Origin: Ensifer canadensis
Lineage (GTDB): Bacteria; Pseudomonadota; Alphaproteobacteria; Rhizobiales; Rhizobiaceae
NCBI RefSeq assembly: GCF_017488845.2
Contig: NZ_CP083374.1
Coordinates: 529,501 to 593,500 of the forward strand
Direction: 5' to 3'
Length of the DNA stretch: 64,000 bases
In this document: positions 18,289 through 27,080 of the stretch, piece by piece
How positions within the stretch are numbered: the stretch's first letter is position 1
Layout of the letters: each line of letters begins with the position of its first letter
Notes under the pieces: model-generated
Seen by the model: the letters and a program-made list of their open reading frames with translations, nothing else
Told to the model about the DNA's origin: nothing
The model's database searches: none
Position numbers and translations under genes: made by a program

Positions 18289-19658
18289 TGCACGCGCGCA
18301 CTCTCATGCTCGGTGTTTCGATGGCGGCGCTCTGCGCCGCCATCGGCACCGCTTGCGCTGCGACGATCCGTGTCGACGCTGATGCCAGGCTGCAAGATGT
18401 CATCGAAGCCGCAACGCCCGGCGACACGCTCATATTGCCACCGGCGCGCTTTCTGGGGCCAGTTACGATCGACAGCGCGATCTCGCTGATCGGCGAGCCT
18501 GGCGCGACCATTCTCGGTAGTGGCAAGGGCAGCGTCGTCACCATCAACGCCGCTGACACGATCCTGCGCGGGCTTCGGATCGAGGGTTCGGGCAGCAACC
18601 TTGAAACCATGGACTCCGGTGTTTTCGTTGCCGCGACGGCAAAAGGTGCATCCGTTGAAGACAACGAGATCATCGGCAATCTCTATGGCATCTACCTGCA
18701 TGGCGCCGCCCGATCCCTGGCGCGCGGCAATCGCATTGTCGGGACGAAGGACAGGCGCTTCAGCGAAACCGGCAACGGCGTCACGGTCTGGAACGCTCCC
18801 GGGGCACGTGTCATCGACAACACTATCAGCTTCGGACGCGATGGGATCGCGACCAACGCCAGCAAACGCAACGTGTTCAACGGGAACAGGTTTGAGAACC
18901 TGCGCTTTGCCATCCACTACATGTACACCAACGACAGCGAGATCAGCGGCAACATCTCCACCGGCAATTCTGTCGGCTACGCCATCATGTTTTCAAGCCG
19001 CCTGAAGATCATCGGAAATGTCTCGGACGGCGATCGCGATCACGGCCTGCTCCTCAACTACGCCAACAGCTCCAAGATCACCGGAAACGTCGTACGCGGG
19101 CGGCTTCAGAATTCCGACCGGTGGCTGGCGAGCGGTGGCGCCAAGGAAAAACCCGAACACGGGCTGCCCGCCGCGCAAGACACGTTTGCCGAGGGGACGA
19201 CCGTCCGATTGGGGCCGGAAAAATGCGTCTTCATCTACAACGCCAACAAGAACCGCTTCCGCGGCAATGTCTTTGAGGGTTGCTCGATCGGCATTCACTT
19301 CACGGCGGGCTCGGAGGGCAATGCACTGTCCGACAATGCCTTCATCAACAATCGAAACCAGGTCAAATATGTCGGCGCCCGGTATCTCGACTGGTCCGAA
19401 AATGGCCGCGGCAATTACTGGAGCGACAATCCGGCCTTCGATCTCAACGGTGACGGGGTCGGCGACAATCCCTACCGGCCGAACGACCTGATCGACCGGG
19501 TACTTTGGACCGCACCGCAGGCCAAGGTTCTGATCACAAGCCCAGCCGTTCAAGTCATTCGCTTTGCCCAGTCGCGCTTTCCGGCGCTGTTGCCGGGCGG
19601 CGTAATCGACAGCCATCCCCTGATGATGCGTCCGGACGACGAGGACCAGCAACCATGA
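18288..19658 (+). CDS. nosD: NosD, periplasmic copper-site maturation protein
   Basis: 456 residues, start ATG overlapping the nosZ stop (TGATG). A signal peptide (LGVSMAALCAAIGTACA) precedes a parallel beta-helix built of carbohydrate-binding/CASH-type repeats, with many G-N-x-I/V turns such as DNEIIGNLYGIYLHG. NosD works with the NosFY ABC transporter to assemble the CuZ centre in NosZ. Length and gene order match other rhizobial nos clusters. Confidence 0.95.
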   Translation: MHARTLMLGVSMAALCAAIGTACAATIRVDADARLQDVIEAATPGDTLILPPARFLGPVTIDSAISLIGEPGATILGSGKGSVVTINAADTILRGLRIEGSGSNLETMDSGVFVAATAKGASVEDNEIIGNLYGIYLHGAARSLARGNRIVGTKDRRFSETGNGVTVWNAPGARVIDNTISFGRDGIATNASKRNVFNGNRFENLRFAIHYMYTNDSEISGNISTGNSVGYAIMFSSRLKIIGNVSDGDRDHGLLLNYANSSKITGNVVRGRLQNSDRWLASGGAKEKPEHGLPAAQDTFAEGTTVRLGPEKCVFIYNANKNRFRGNVFEGCSIGIHFTAGSEGNALSDNAFINNRNQVKYVGARYLDWSENGRGNYWSDNPAFDLNGDGVGDNPYRPNDLIDRVLWTAPQAKVLITSPAVQVIRFAQSRFPALLPGGVIDSHPLMMRPDDEDQQP

Positions 19659-20566
19659 CACCTACGGTGAGCGTCACCAATGCAGGCAAGAACTATGGCA
19701 AGACGGAGGCTCTTCGAGACGTCTCGTTTGAGCTGGGTGCCGGTGAAACTATCGCCCTTGTCGGCCATAACGGCGCTGGCAAGACAACCTTGATCAAACT
19801 GATGCTCGGCCTTATCCGACCGACGACGGGCCGGGTCAGCGTCCTTGGCGAAGACCCGGCCTCAGGCGATTTCGGCGTTCGCGCAAGACTTGGCTATCTG
19901 CCTGAGAGCGTGTCCTTTCACCTCGCCCTGACCGGTCGGGAAACGCTTGCCTTTTATGCCCGCCTGAAGCGCGCTGACACGACCACTGCGACCGAACTTT
20001 TCGATCGCGTCGGCCTTTCCAGGGCGGCAGTTGACCGGCCGGTGCGAACCTATTCGAAGGGGATGCGCCAGCGTCTCGGCTTGGCCCAGGCTCTGCTTGG
20101 CGACCCACATGTCCTGCTTCTCGACGAACCCACGAGCGGGCTTGACCCGGCGCTGAGGCACAATTTTTACGAACTCATCGAGGCCTTGCGCGCCAAGGGA
20201 ACGACGATCCTGCTTTCGTCGCACGCGCTGACGGAACTCGAGGGACGTGCCGATCGCGTCATCATCGTCAACGGTGGCAACAAGATCGCAGACGGCACCC
20301 TCGATGATCTTCGCAAGCTTGCAAGGCTGCCAACCCGCATTCGCGTGACCACCAAGGCTGGAAAGTCGCTTGAGGAGGAAATCGCGGGCCAGGTCGTCAA
20401 ACACCACGACGGCGATCTCGAAATAGAGGTCAGGCAGGAGGACAAGCTCGCCGTCCTGCACCGTTTGAGCGCCGCCGCATTGGGGATTGCAAACCTCGTC
20501 GTCCTGGAGCCGACCCTCGACGAACTCTACGCACACTTCCTTCAGGGTCAAAAGGATAGCCGATGA
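19655..20566 (+). CDS. nosF: NosF, ABC ATPase for copper-centre assembly
   Basis: 303 residues, start ATG inside the nosD stop (ATGA). Walker A GHNGAGKT, signature YSKGMRQRL, Walker B VLLLDEPTSGLD and a switch histidine in SSHALTE are present. The C-terminal part (after about 220) is the family's extension. It pairs with NosY in the inner membrane and NosD in the periplasm to drive sulfur or copper delivery to CuZ. Confidence 0.96.
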   Translation: MTPTVSVTNAGKNYGKTEALRDVSFELGAGETIALVGHNGAGKTTLIKLMLGLIRPTTGRVSVLGEDPASGDFGVRARLGYLPESVSFHLALTGRETLAFYARLKRADTTTATELFDRVGLSRAAVDRPVRTYSKGMRQRLGLAQALLGDPHVLLLDEPTSGLDPALRHNFYELIEALRAKGTTILLSSHALTELEGRADRVIIVNGGNKIADGTLDDLRKLARLPTRIRVTTKAGKSLEEEIAGQVVKHHDGDLEIEVRQEDKLAVLHRLSAAALGIANLVVLEPTLDELYAHFLQGQKDSR

Positions 20567-21390
20567 ACAACATCATGATCATTGCGCGCAAGGAGATCCA
20601 GGAGGGCATGCGCAACCGCTGGGTCGTGGCGACGACCCTTCTGCTGGCGGCTCTGGCGCTCACCTTGTCGTTCCTCGGTAGTGTGCCGACAGGCAATGTC
20701 GGTGCCAGCCGGCTTGATATTGTCGTCGTCAGCCTCTCGAGCCTGACCATTTTTCTTGTTCCGCTCATCGCGCTCCTGCTCTCGCACGATGCGATCGTCG
20801 GCGAAACCGAGCGTGGCACGATGTTGTTGTTGCTCAGTTATCCCATCGGCCGCAGGCAGATTCTCATTGGGAAGTTTACAGGTCACCTGACGATCCTGCT
20901 GTTTGCAACGCTTTGCGGCTATGGCGCTGCCGCCGTTGCACTTGCAGTCGTCGATGGCAACATAGCGCGCTCAAGCTGGCTTGCTTTCGCCTCCATGATC
21001 GGCTCGTCCGTCCTGTTGGGCGCGGTCTTCATCGCGATCGGCTACCTCGCAAGCACCGTTGCCAGCGAACGCAGCACTGCTGGCGGCATCGCAATCGCGG
21101 TGTGGCTGTTTTTCGTTCTGATCTATGACATGGCCCTGCTCGGGGCGCTTGTGGCAGGGCAAGGCCAGGCACTGCCGGCGGGCCTGCTCGATACCTTGCT
21201 GCTGCTCAATCCGACCGACGCCTATCGACTGCTCAATCTGGGCTCGGGCGACGCAGCGTCGCTGTCGGGGATGGGTGGCGTGGCCGAGCAATCGGCACTC
21301 GGCAAGACCGGGCTCATCCTGGCGCTGGTGTCATGGACATTTGCGCCGCTTGCGGTAGCCACTGCGATATTCTCAAGGAGAGAGCTATGA
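20563..21390 (+). CDS. nosY: NosY, ABC permease for copper-centre assembly
   Basis: 275 residues with about six membrane helices (for example SLTIFLVPLIALLLSHDAIVGE and SVLLGAVFIAIGYLA). ABC-2 type permease with the typical cytoplasmic N-terminus ARKEIQEGMRNRW. Start overlaps the nosF stop and its own stop overlaps nosL, so the nos genes are tightly coupled. Confidence 0.95.
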   Translation: MNNIMIIARKEIQEGMRNRWVVATTLLLAALALTLSFLGSVPTGNVGASRLDIVVVSLSSLTIFLVPLIALLLSHDAIVGETERGTMLLLLSYPIGRRQILIGKFTGHLTILLFATLCGYGAAAVALAVVDGNIARSSWLAFASMIGSSVLLGAVFIAIGYLASTVASERSTAGGIAIAVWLFFVLIYDMALLGALVAGQGQALPAGLLDTLLLLNPTDAYRLLNLGSGDAASLSGMGGVAEQSALGKTGLILALVSWTFAPLAVATAIFSRREL

Positions 21391-21941
21391 AAACGCGCAA
21401 CCTCGTCGCCGTGGCGATGAGTGCCTTCGTGCTGGTTGGATGTGCCGCCGAAGAAGCAGACAGCCCGCCTCTTCCATATTCACTGACCGACGACGCCATG
21501 GGGCGCTATTGCGGCATGAACGTGCTCGAACATCCCGGCCCCAAGGGTCAGGTCATCCTCAAGCAGATACCCGAACCGATCTGGTTTTCGTCGGCCCGCG
21601 ACACAGTCGCCTTCACCTTGCTGCCAGAAGAACCAAAGGAGATCGCCGCTATCTACGTGTCTGACATGGGCAAGGCGCCGACCTGGGAGAAGCCCGGAGC
21701 GGACAACTGGATCGACGCCAAAAGCGCCTTTTATGTCGTCGGCAGCAGATTGCGTGGCGGCATGGGGGCAGCCGAGGCCGTTCCCTTCTCCTCAAGGCAA
21801 GATGCGCTCAGCTTCACCGAAAGGCATGGCGGCCAAATCGTCGGCTTTGGCAACATACCGCAAGACTATGTGCTGGGAGCAGATGGGGCATCGCCTGCGT
21901 TGACATCATTTTCCGAACCGACGGAGGCTAGTCATGACTAG
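21387..21941 (+). CDS. nosL: NosL, copper chaperone lipoprotein
   Basis: 184 residues. A lipoprotein signal with lipobox VLVGC anchors it in the periplasm. The conserved copper-binding segment MGRYCGMNVLEHPGPKGQ is present, with the Cys/Met pair that binds Cu(I). Later residues (IYVSDMGK, WIDAKSAFYVVGS) match the NosL/MerB-like fold. It supplies copper for NosZ maturation through NosD/NosFY. Start ATG overlaps the nosY stop. Confidence 0.95.
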   Translation: MKTRNLVAVAMSAFVLVGCAAEEADSPPLPYSLTDDAMGRYCGMNVLEHPGPKGQVILKQIPEPIWFSSARDTVAFTLLPEEPKEIAAIYVSDMGKAPTWEKPGADNWIDAKSAFYVVGSRLRGGMGAAEAVPFSSRQDALSFTERHGGQIVGFGNIPQDYVLGADGASPALTSFSEPTEASHD

Positions 21942-22938
21942 GATTATCGGGCGGCGGCGTGCAATCGCTATCATCGGGGCGACCATAGGCCTGCCTCTGC
22001 TGCCATTACCCGGCGCAGCCAGAGCGGCCCTGCGTCCGGTCACGTGGAGTGGCCAGGCGCTTGGGGCATCGGCAACACTGATCCTTAATCATGAAGACGA
22101 AGCAGTGGCACGCCGACTGCTGGACAGAGTCGTGGTCGAAATTGACCGTCTGGAGGCGATATTCAGCCTCTACCGCAGTGATTCAGCCCTTTCGGTCTTG
22201 AACAGGATGGGCGCGCTCGTCGCCCCGCCGGCGGAACTGGTACATCTTCTTGAAATCTGCGCGTCCTTTCACAAAATGACCGGCGGCACATTCGATCCGA
22301 CGGTTCAACCGCTCTGGACGCTCTATGCCGATCATTTCGCCAAACCGTCCTCCGATCAGCGCGGTCCGTCGGCACGCGCAATCCGACAGGCACTGGCTTA
22401 CGTCGACCTCACCCGTGTCCGGTTCAATGGCGACCGGATCGCGTTTGCAATGCCTGACATGGCTCTGACTCTGAACGGCATAGCACAGGGCTACATTACC
22501 GATCGCATCGTCGATCTGCTTCGTCAAAACGGCGTGGCGAGCAGCCTGGTCCATATGGGGGAAAGCCGGACGATCGGGGCCCGCGCAGATGGCAGCCCAT
22601 GGCAGGTTGGGCTGGCGGCAAGCGACGTGGACGCTGCCTCAGACATCGTTTTACCGCTCGTCGACAGGGCGGTCGCGACGTCTGGCATTGCAGGCTTCAG
22701 TTTTGATGAGGCGGGACGGCTGTCGCATATTCTCGATCCCCGCACCGGCTTGACGATGCAGTCTTATCGGCGCGTGAGCGTTGTCGCCGATGACGCGGTC
22801 ACAGCGGATGCGCTGTCGACAGCCTTCAGCCTCATGGAGCCGCAAGAGATAAAGGCCCTGATCGATACCCGGACCGATCTTGGCGCGGATCTTTTGAGCC
22901 GGGCAGGCACTCGGAGGCGCTTTGGTCTCGGCGCGTAA
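21934..22938 (+). CDS. nosX: NosX, ApbE-family FAD:protein FMN transferase
   Basis: 334 residues, overlapping the nosL end by eight bases. A twin-arginine-like N-terminus (IIGRRRAIAIIG) exports it. The ApbE fold is clear: SLYRSDSALSVLNR, GGTFDPTVQPLW, LNGIAQGYITDRI with the lipobox-independent FAD site, and a late DPRTG and SVVADDAVTADALSTA. It transfers FMN to the periplasmic flavin domain of NosR. It ends the nos operon. Confidence 0.93.
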   Translation: MTRIIGRRRAIAIIGATIGLPLLPLPGAARAALRPVTWSGQALGASATLILNHEDEAVARRLLDRVVVEIDRLEAIFSLYRSDSALSVLNRMGALVAPPAELVHLLEICASFHKMTGGTFDPTVQPLWTLYADHFAKPSSDQRGPSARAIRQALAYVDLTRVRFNGDRIAFAMPDMALTLNGIAQGYITDRIVDLLRQNGVASSLVHMGESRTIGARADGSPWQVGLAASDVDAASDIVLPLVDRAVATSGIAGFSFDEAGRLSHILDPRTGLTMQSYRRVSVVADDAVTADALSTAFSLMEPQEIKALIDTRTDLGADLLSRAGTRRRFGLGA

Positions 22939-22979
22939 CGAGGCCGACGCACCCGATGCCAAGACAAACCTGGCGCCTG

Positions 22980-23309
22980 TCAGCGACGCTGGCTTGCGTC
23001 CAGGTGACGCCGGCGCCAGTTCGCCAAGCGCTCGCGATCAAACGAAAAGACTTCGTCGATGACCGTTCCGTCCGCAAACACCGTCGCAGTCCAGCAGCGA
23101 CCGCCACATCGCAGCGTTAGCCTGAACGTTCCAACGTGCTCGCCCTGACCGACCTCGACCTGGCTCTTGACCTCGCCTCGGCTCAGGCGGTTTTTCAACT
23201 CCGCCGGGGGCAGGCGGAGTGCCGATGACATCGTTGGCGCCGGCACGGAAAAATCGCCCTCGGGGTCGCGTTCGACGCGGATAACCCGCCTATTGGTCAA
23301 TGTCAGCAT
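22980..23309 (-). CDS. DUF6522-like small protein
   Basis: 109 residues, cytoplasmic, convergent with nosX. The segment LPPAELKNRLSRGEVKSQVEVGQ followed by GTFRLTLRCGG and a short beta pair resembles the DUF6522 family, which is often seen next to denitrification and nitrosative-stress genes. Function unknown. The ribosome binding site is weak (GAGAG about eight bases before the ATG). Confidence 0.65.
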   Translation of the reverse strand: MLTLTNRRVIRVERDPEGDFSVPAPTMSSALRLPPAELKNRLSRGEVKSQVEVGQGEHVGTFRLTLRCGGRCWTATVFADGTVIDEVFSFDRERLANWRRRHLDASQRR

Positions 23310-23454
23310 TGAACGGATCTCTCTGAGGACCAGGTTTTCGTCATGAAGGATAGAGCGCCATTCGCAAATATCTCAAGCCGGGGCCCGACATTGACGGCGT
23401 GTCGAGACGTTCTGGTATGCAAACAGCATCTAGCGATGATCTCAATGGCCACCC

Positions 23455-23670
23455 TCAAACGAGTGTCGTCGAGGTCGACAGGCGCGCGTCCGGCATGGTT
23501 CTCGCCCGTTCCGAGCGGTCGCGTATTCTCTCGAGGCGGTGCGCCAGAAGATCGAGTAACTGCCCGGCCTCAGCATTATACCCCGGCATGCAGGCGAACC
23601 ACTCGGCGACCTCGATCGTGCAATCGCACAATGTCTCATCCCTCATCCCAAACTCGATCATGTCCTGCAT
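23455..23670 (-). CDS. possible small acidic protein, unknown
   Basis: Up to 71 residues; in-frame ATGs at 23670, 23661 and 23646 leave the start open. The N-terminal half contains a compact Cys-rich stretch (ETLCDCTIEVAEWFACMPG) and a helix (AGQLLDLLAHRLERI). Support comes mainly from a perfect NnrR-type box 85 bases upstream (23749-23762). No family recognised; it could be non-coding. Confidence 0.35.
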   Translation of the reverse strand: MQDMIEFGMRDETLCDCTIEVAEWFACMPGYNAEAGQLLDLLAHRLERIRDRSERARTMPDARLSTSTTLV

Positions 23671-23748
23671 CTCCGCCTAGTCCGTGAAGACGGTTTCTCC
23701 ACGCGAGCTCGTCCACGTCCTTGGTAGGCGCAAAGCGGTGGAGCCTCT

Positions 23749-23762
23749 TTGCGCTGACGCAA
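23749..23762. promoter_or_regulatory. perfect NnrR-type box upstream of small ORF and haemoglobin gene
   Basis: TTGCGCTGACGCAA is an exact match to TTGCG-N4-CGCAA. It could drive the minus-strand small ORF (start about 85 bases away), the plus-strand haemoglobin gene (232 bases away, across a repeat), or both. Confidence 0.65.
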
Positions 23763-23850
23763 GCGATCATCGTTCGACCACCCGAACGGCCTATGTCAGG
23801 ACGACACCATGCCGCATGGCCGCGGATTTACAGCGCCGACCTCGTGGCCT

Positions 23851-23954
23851 ACTGCATGTTTCCTTAAATCCTATTCGATTTAAGGATAAAACATGCAGCC
23901 ATTCAAAGTGCTACAACGACCTTTGCGCGCCTAATAAGACGCGCGGCGCTGTAG
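23851..23954 (+). repeat. RIME-like intergenic mosaic repeat, copy 1
   Basis: About 104 bases made of two imperfect palindromes. The first is TGCATG...TTAAATC/GATTTAA...CATGCA and the second runs from CTACAACG to CGCGGCGCTGTAG. Nearly identical to 35863-35963. The layout matches Rhizobium-specific intergenic mosaic elements described in rhizobia. Confidence 0.8.
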
Positions 23955-23987
23955 GGAATGGTGAACCACAAAGCATCGGTGAAGACC

Positions 23988-24407
23988 ATGTGTGCGACAC
24001 TGCTTCCAGCCAGCATGTCCGAAGAACTGATAAGGGCGGTCGTTCACGACTTCTACGGCCGCATCCGCCACGATCCCATGCTCGGGCCGATCTTCAACGC
24101 CCGCATTGGCGAACATTGGGATCTGCACCTTTCAACGCTGGTCGACTTCTGGTCGTCGATAGCCCTGAAAACGGGACACTATGGCGGGAAGCCCCATGTC
24201 GCCCACCAGGGTCTCGATCTTGTTCCCGAGCATTTCAATCACTGGCTGGAAATTTTCGAAGGGACTGTCGGCAAACATTGCAAGGGCGAGGCCGCTGCCT
24301 TCTTTCTCGACCGAGCGAGGCGCATCGCCGACAGCCTGCAGATTGGCCTGAACATCGGACCGCATGCCATCAAGCTGCCGCTAGCCCACACCACCGGGCA
24401 GGTTTAG
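23988..24407 (+). CDS. group III truncated haemoglobin
   Basis: About 139 residues. The truncated globin fold is visible: VVHDFYGRIRHDPMLGPIF (helix B/E entry with the B10 Tyr), HWDLHLSTLVDFWSSIAL, then the proximal-histidine region GGKPHVAHQGLD, and WLEIFEGTV. It lacks the glycine motifs of groups I/II, which fits group III. Such proteins bind oxygen or nitric oxide and are found with denitrification genes. ATG 23988 is chosen because GGTGA precedes it; ATG 23958 directly abuts the repeat and has no usable site. Confidence 0.85.
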   Translation: MCATLLPASMSEELIRAVVHDFYGRIRHDPMLGPIFNARIGEHWDLHLSTLVDFWSSIALKTGHYGGKPHVAHQGLDLVPEHFNHWLEIFEGTVGKHCKGEAAAFFLDRARRIADSLQIGLNIGPHAIKLPLAHTTGQV

Positions 24408-24511
24408 AGAGCAAGCTGCCAATCCGCGACCAATCCAAGCCTGGCCGGCATCCCGTCACGTCGTAAGAAGGCTAGCGCACGATCCGACCGCCACGAATGC
24501 AAACTCAGAGT

Positions 24512-26803
24512 TTATCGACCATGCTCAACTGCATCCTTTAATTGCCTGATGAGTTCTGCAATCTGTAAATTGTCCGGCTGCAGACGGGCCAAGGCCTGTG
24601 CAAATTGGAGCGTATCGGCATAACGGCGGAGTTTGAGACCGATCTGAATTGCCGTGCCGAGCAGACTGGCGTCCGTTGCTCCGCTTAAGGCAGCAGCATC
24701 GAAGAGCGCAAACGCCTGCTCCGTTCGCCCGACTGAATCCAGGGCAATCGCCGCTGTCGTCCTGTATCTGGAATTGACGGGATCCAGGCGAACGGCCGCG
24801 TTCAGTTCTTCTGTCGCCTCCTCCATTGCCTTCTGACGCACAAGCGACAAGCCATGCCCGTAGCGAAGGTCGGCTCGATCCGGATCGGTTGCCACGGCTT
24901 CAGCGTAGGTCTGTTCGGATTTCTCGCCCTCCCCTGTTGCGCGGTAGAGTTCGGCGAGGTTGATGCGCGCGCCCGCAAGGGTTGGATCGAGATGGATCGC
25001 CTGACGGAGCGCCTTCTCCGCTTCCTCTGGACGTCCTTGTTCAAGCAGAAACGTTCCATAACTGCTTTGTGTCTCGGCAACGTGCGCGTTCGCTTGAACA
25101 TACGTTTTCAAATCGGCCACCGCACGGTCGAAATCACGACGTCGATCACCGAGCAAGTCCAGCGACTGCGTGCTTCCTAGTGCCCTGGCAGCAGCCACCC
25201 GCACTGCGCGTACGTCGTCGCTGACAAGTCCGCCGATGGCATCAAGCCGATACTCCCGCGGCAGGTTGGCAGCAGCCTCGGCTGCCCCCAGACGCACCAG
25301 CGGATCGGGGCTCTCCGCCGCCGCCTTCACGTCTGCGGCGACGTCAGCTCCAGCGAGCCTGCTCATCTCGGCAATGGCGCTTCCTGTGACTATTCCAGCT
25401 TGTTTTTCGTCCCCGACGAATGCCCGCAAGGCCTCGATCGAGGCAGCGTCGTTTTTCGCCGCGGCGGCGAACGCATGTGCGATCGTCGGGCGCTTGCGCC
25501 AGCCTGCACCAAACCAAGTATCCAGGGTCTCCGATGCCCACTTGTTCGACCTACCGTCGTGGCACGACGTACAGGCGTTCGGCGTTCCGTACATGTCGGA
25601 AAGGTCTGGGCGCGGAATCACGAAAGAATGGTCACGCCGACGATCGACCTTCATGTATGTCCGCTCGGGCATATGGCAGTTGGCGCAGAGCGCGCCAGCG
25701 GAGCCTTCCGGATGATGCGTATGGGCTGGAGTGTCGAAAGCGCCGCCCGGATCGGTGCTGGCAAAGCGCTTTGGCGCATCCTGGGTGTGGCATTGGGTGC
25801 ATAGCGCGTTTCCAACGGCCTTGACGCTGCCCTCATGCGGACGGTGGCAGTCGAAACACGTCACACCTGCTCTTGCCATCTTGCTCTGCTGGAACGATCC
25901 GTATTCGAAGACCTCATCCAGAATCTGTCCGTCCGGAAAGTAGAGATCGCTACGCAGCAACGCCGGGGAAAAATTGTCGAGAAAGGAGCCTCCCGGCTGA
26001 TAGCCATCGACAAGCCGGGCGCGCCGCGCGTGGCAGGCGAAGCAAGTGTTCGCATCGACCTTCGACAGGCCGAGGCCCGCAATTGCTGCCGTTTGAGCAT
26101 TCCCGACCTTGGCTCTCGCCCATTCGACATGTTTTGCACCGCCGCCGTGGCAGGACTGGCAGCCGATGCTGGTCGCGACATAGGATGATTGATACTCGTC
26201 CGTCTGCGGCTGGAAGTTGGTCTGGGGATCGGTGGAATGACAGTCGATGCAGGTGCGGTTCCATCGATAGAACGGGCCTGTCCAGTGAAACGTCGAGCCA
26301 GGTTTCGCCGAGGAGCCTTCGCCGAGCCAGAACCATTTTTGCTTTTGCGTGTCCCAGGCGATGTCGAGAGCCTGCAGCTTGCCACCCCCAATATCGACCA
26401 GGTACTGCTGCAGAGGCTCGTAGGCAAACGTGTACTTCACCTCGAAGTCCGCCGGTTTGCCGTCAGGCCCTTCGGTGCTAACGAAGAAGCGGCCATCCCG
26501 GCGGGAAAAAACTGCCTTGACGCTGTTCCATTCGAACTGGGTATTGTTGAAATCGGCGAGCACCGTCTTCTCGTTGGCAAGAGCCATCGCCTTTGCATGG
26601 TGGGATTTCGCGAATGCGGCGGCTTGACCAGCGTGGCAGGAAGCACACGCCTTCTCATCTACGAAGCTATCGTGAATTTCGATCTGCGGGTCCGCGGCAG
26701 GCGGCACAGCCATTTCCGCCGTAGCGGCGGCGGCGAACACCGATAATCCGCAAGTCAGCAGTGCCGTCCGAGAAACAGCCGCTAGACAGAATGCAATCTT
26801 CAA
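24512..26803 (-). CDS. octaheme c-type cytochrome with C-terminal TPR domain
   Basis: 763 residues. A signal peptide (residues 1-29, ending AAAATA) is followed by eight C-x2-C-H haem sites between about residues 53 and 410 (CASCH, CIDCH, CQSCH, CFACH, CFDCH, CTQCH, CANCH, CTSCH). A HEAT-like helical stretch (about 430-560) and three to four TPRs (about 590-740) follow. The start is TTG 26803, with GGGAGG seven bases upstream and the signal peptide directly after it; the frame is open 41 codons further. It probably transfers electrons in the periplasm. Partners are unknown; the sulfatase/phosphatase genes beside it are on the same strand. Confidence 0.85.
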   Translation of the reverse strand: MKIAFCLAAVSRTALLTCGLSVFAAAATAEMAVPPAADPQIEIHDSFVDEKACASCHAGQAAAFAKSHHAKAMALANEKTVLADFNNTQFEWNSVKAVFSRRDGRFFVSTEGPDGKPADFEVKYTFAYEPLQQYLVDIGGGKLQALDIAWDTQKQKWFWLGEGSSAKPGSTFHWTGPFYRWNRTCIDCHSTDPQTNFQPQTDEYQSSYVATSIGCQSCHGGGAKHVEWARAKVGNAQTAAIAGLGLSKVDANTCFACHARRARLVDGYQPGGSFLDNFSPALLRSDLYFPDGQILDEVFEYGSFQQSKMARAGVTCFDCHRPHEGSVKAVGNALCTQCHTQDAPKRFASTDPGGAFDTPAHTHHPEGSAGALCANCHMPERTYMKVDRRRDHSFVIPRPDLSDMYGTPNACTSCHDGRSNKWASETLDTWFGAGWRKRPTIAHAFAAAAKNDAASIEALRAFVGDEKQAGIVTGSAIAEMSRLAGADVAADVKAAAESPDPLVRLGAAEAAANLPREYRLDAIGGLVSDDVRAVRVAAARALGSTQSLDLLGDRRRDFDRAVADLKTYVQANAHVAETQSSYGTFLLEQGRPEEAEKALRQAIHLDPTLAGARINLAELYRATGEGEKSEQTYAEAVATDPDRADLRYGHGLSLVRQKAMEEATEELNAAVRLDPVNSRYRTTAAIALDSVGRTEQAFALFDAAALSGATDASLLGTAIQIGLKLRRYADTLQFAQALARLQPDNLQIAELIRQLKDAVEHGR

Positions 26804-27080
26804 TCTCACGCCTCCCACTACTCCAAAAATGATCAGGACGCACGGAGCGGCGCAGCCGAAGCATCGGCAAAGGAACGAACCGAGGTAGCCTTGGTCAGCG
26901 ATGCTTGGCACGTTTCTCGGGACCAATTGCTCTTCTGTTTACTGGAATAGGCTTCCGGCTAGTAGAAGGGAGGAAGGGGGAGACGACACAGCCTATCAAA
27001 CCCGCGATGCGATTGATCCTCATTGTGATTTCTCCTCCCCATTGGAAATATCGGCGATGCCGCGTGCGAAACGCTCGGCT

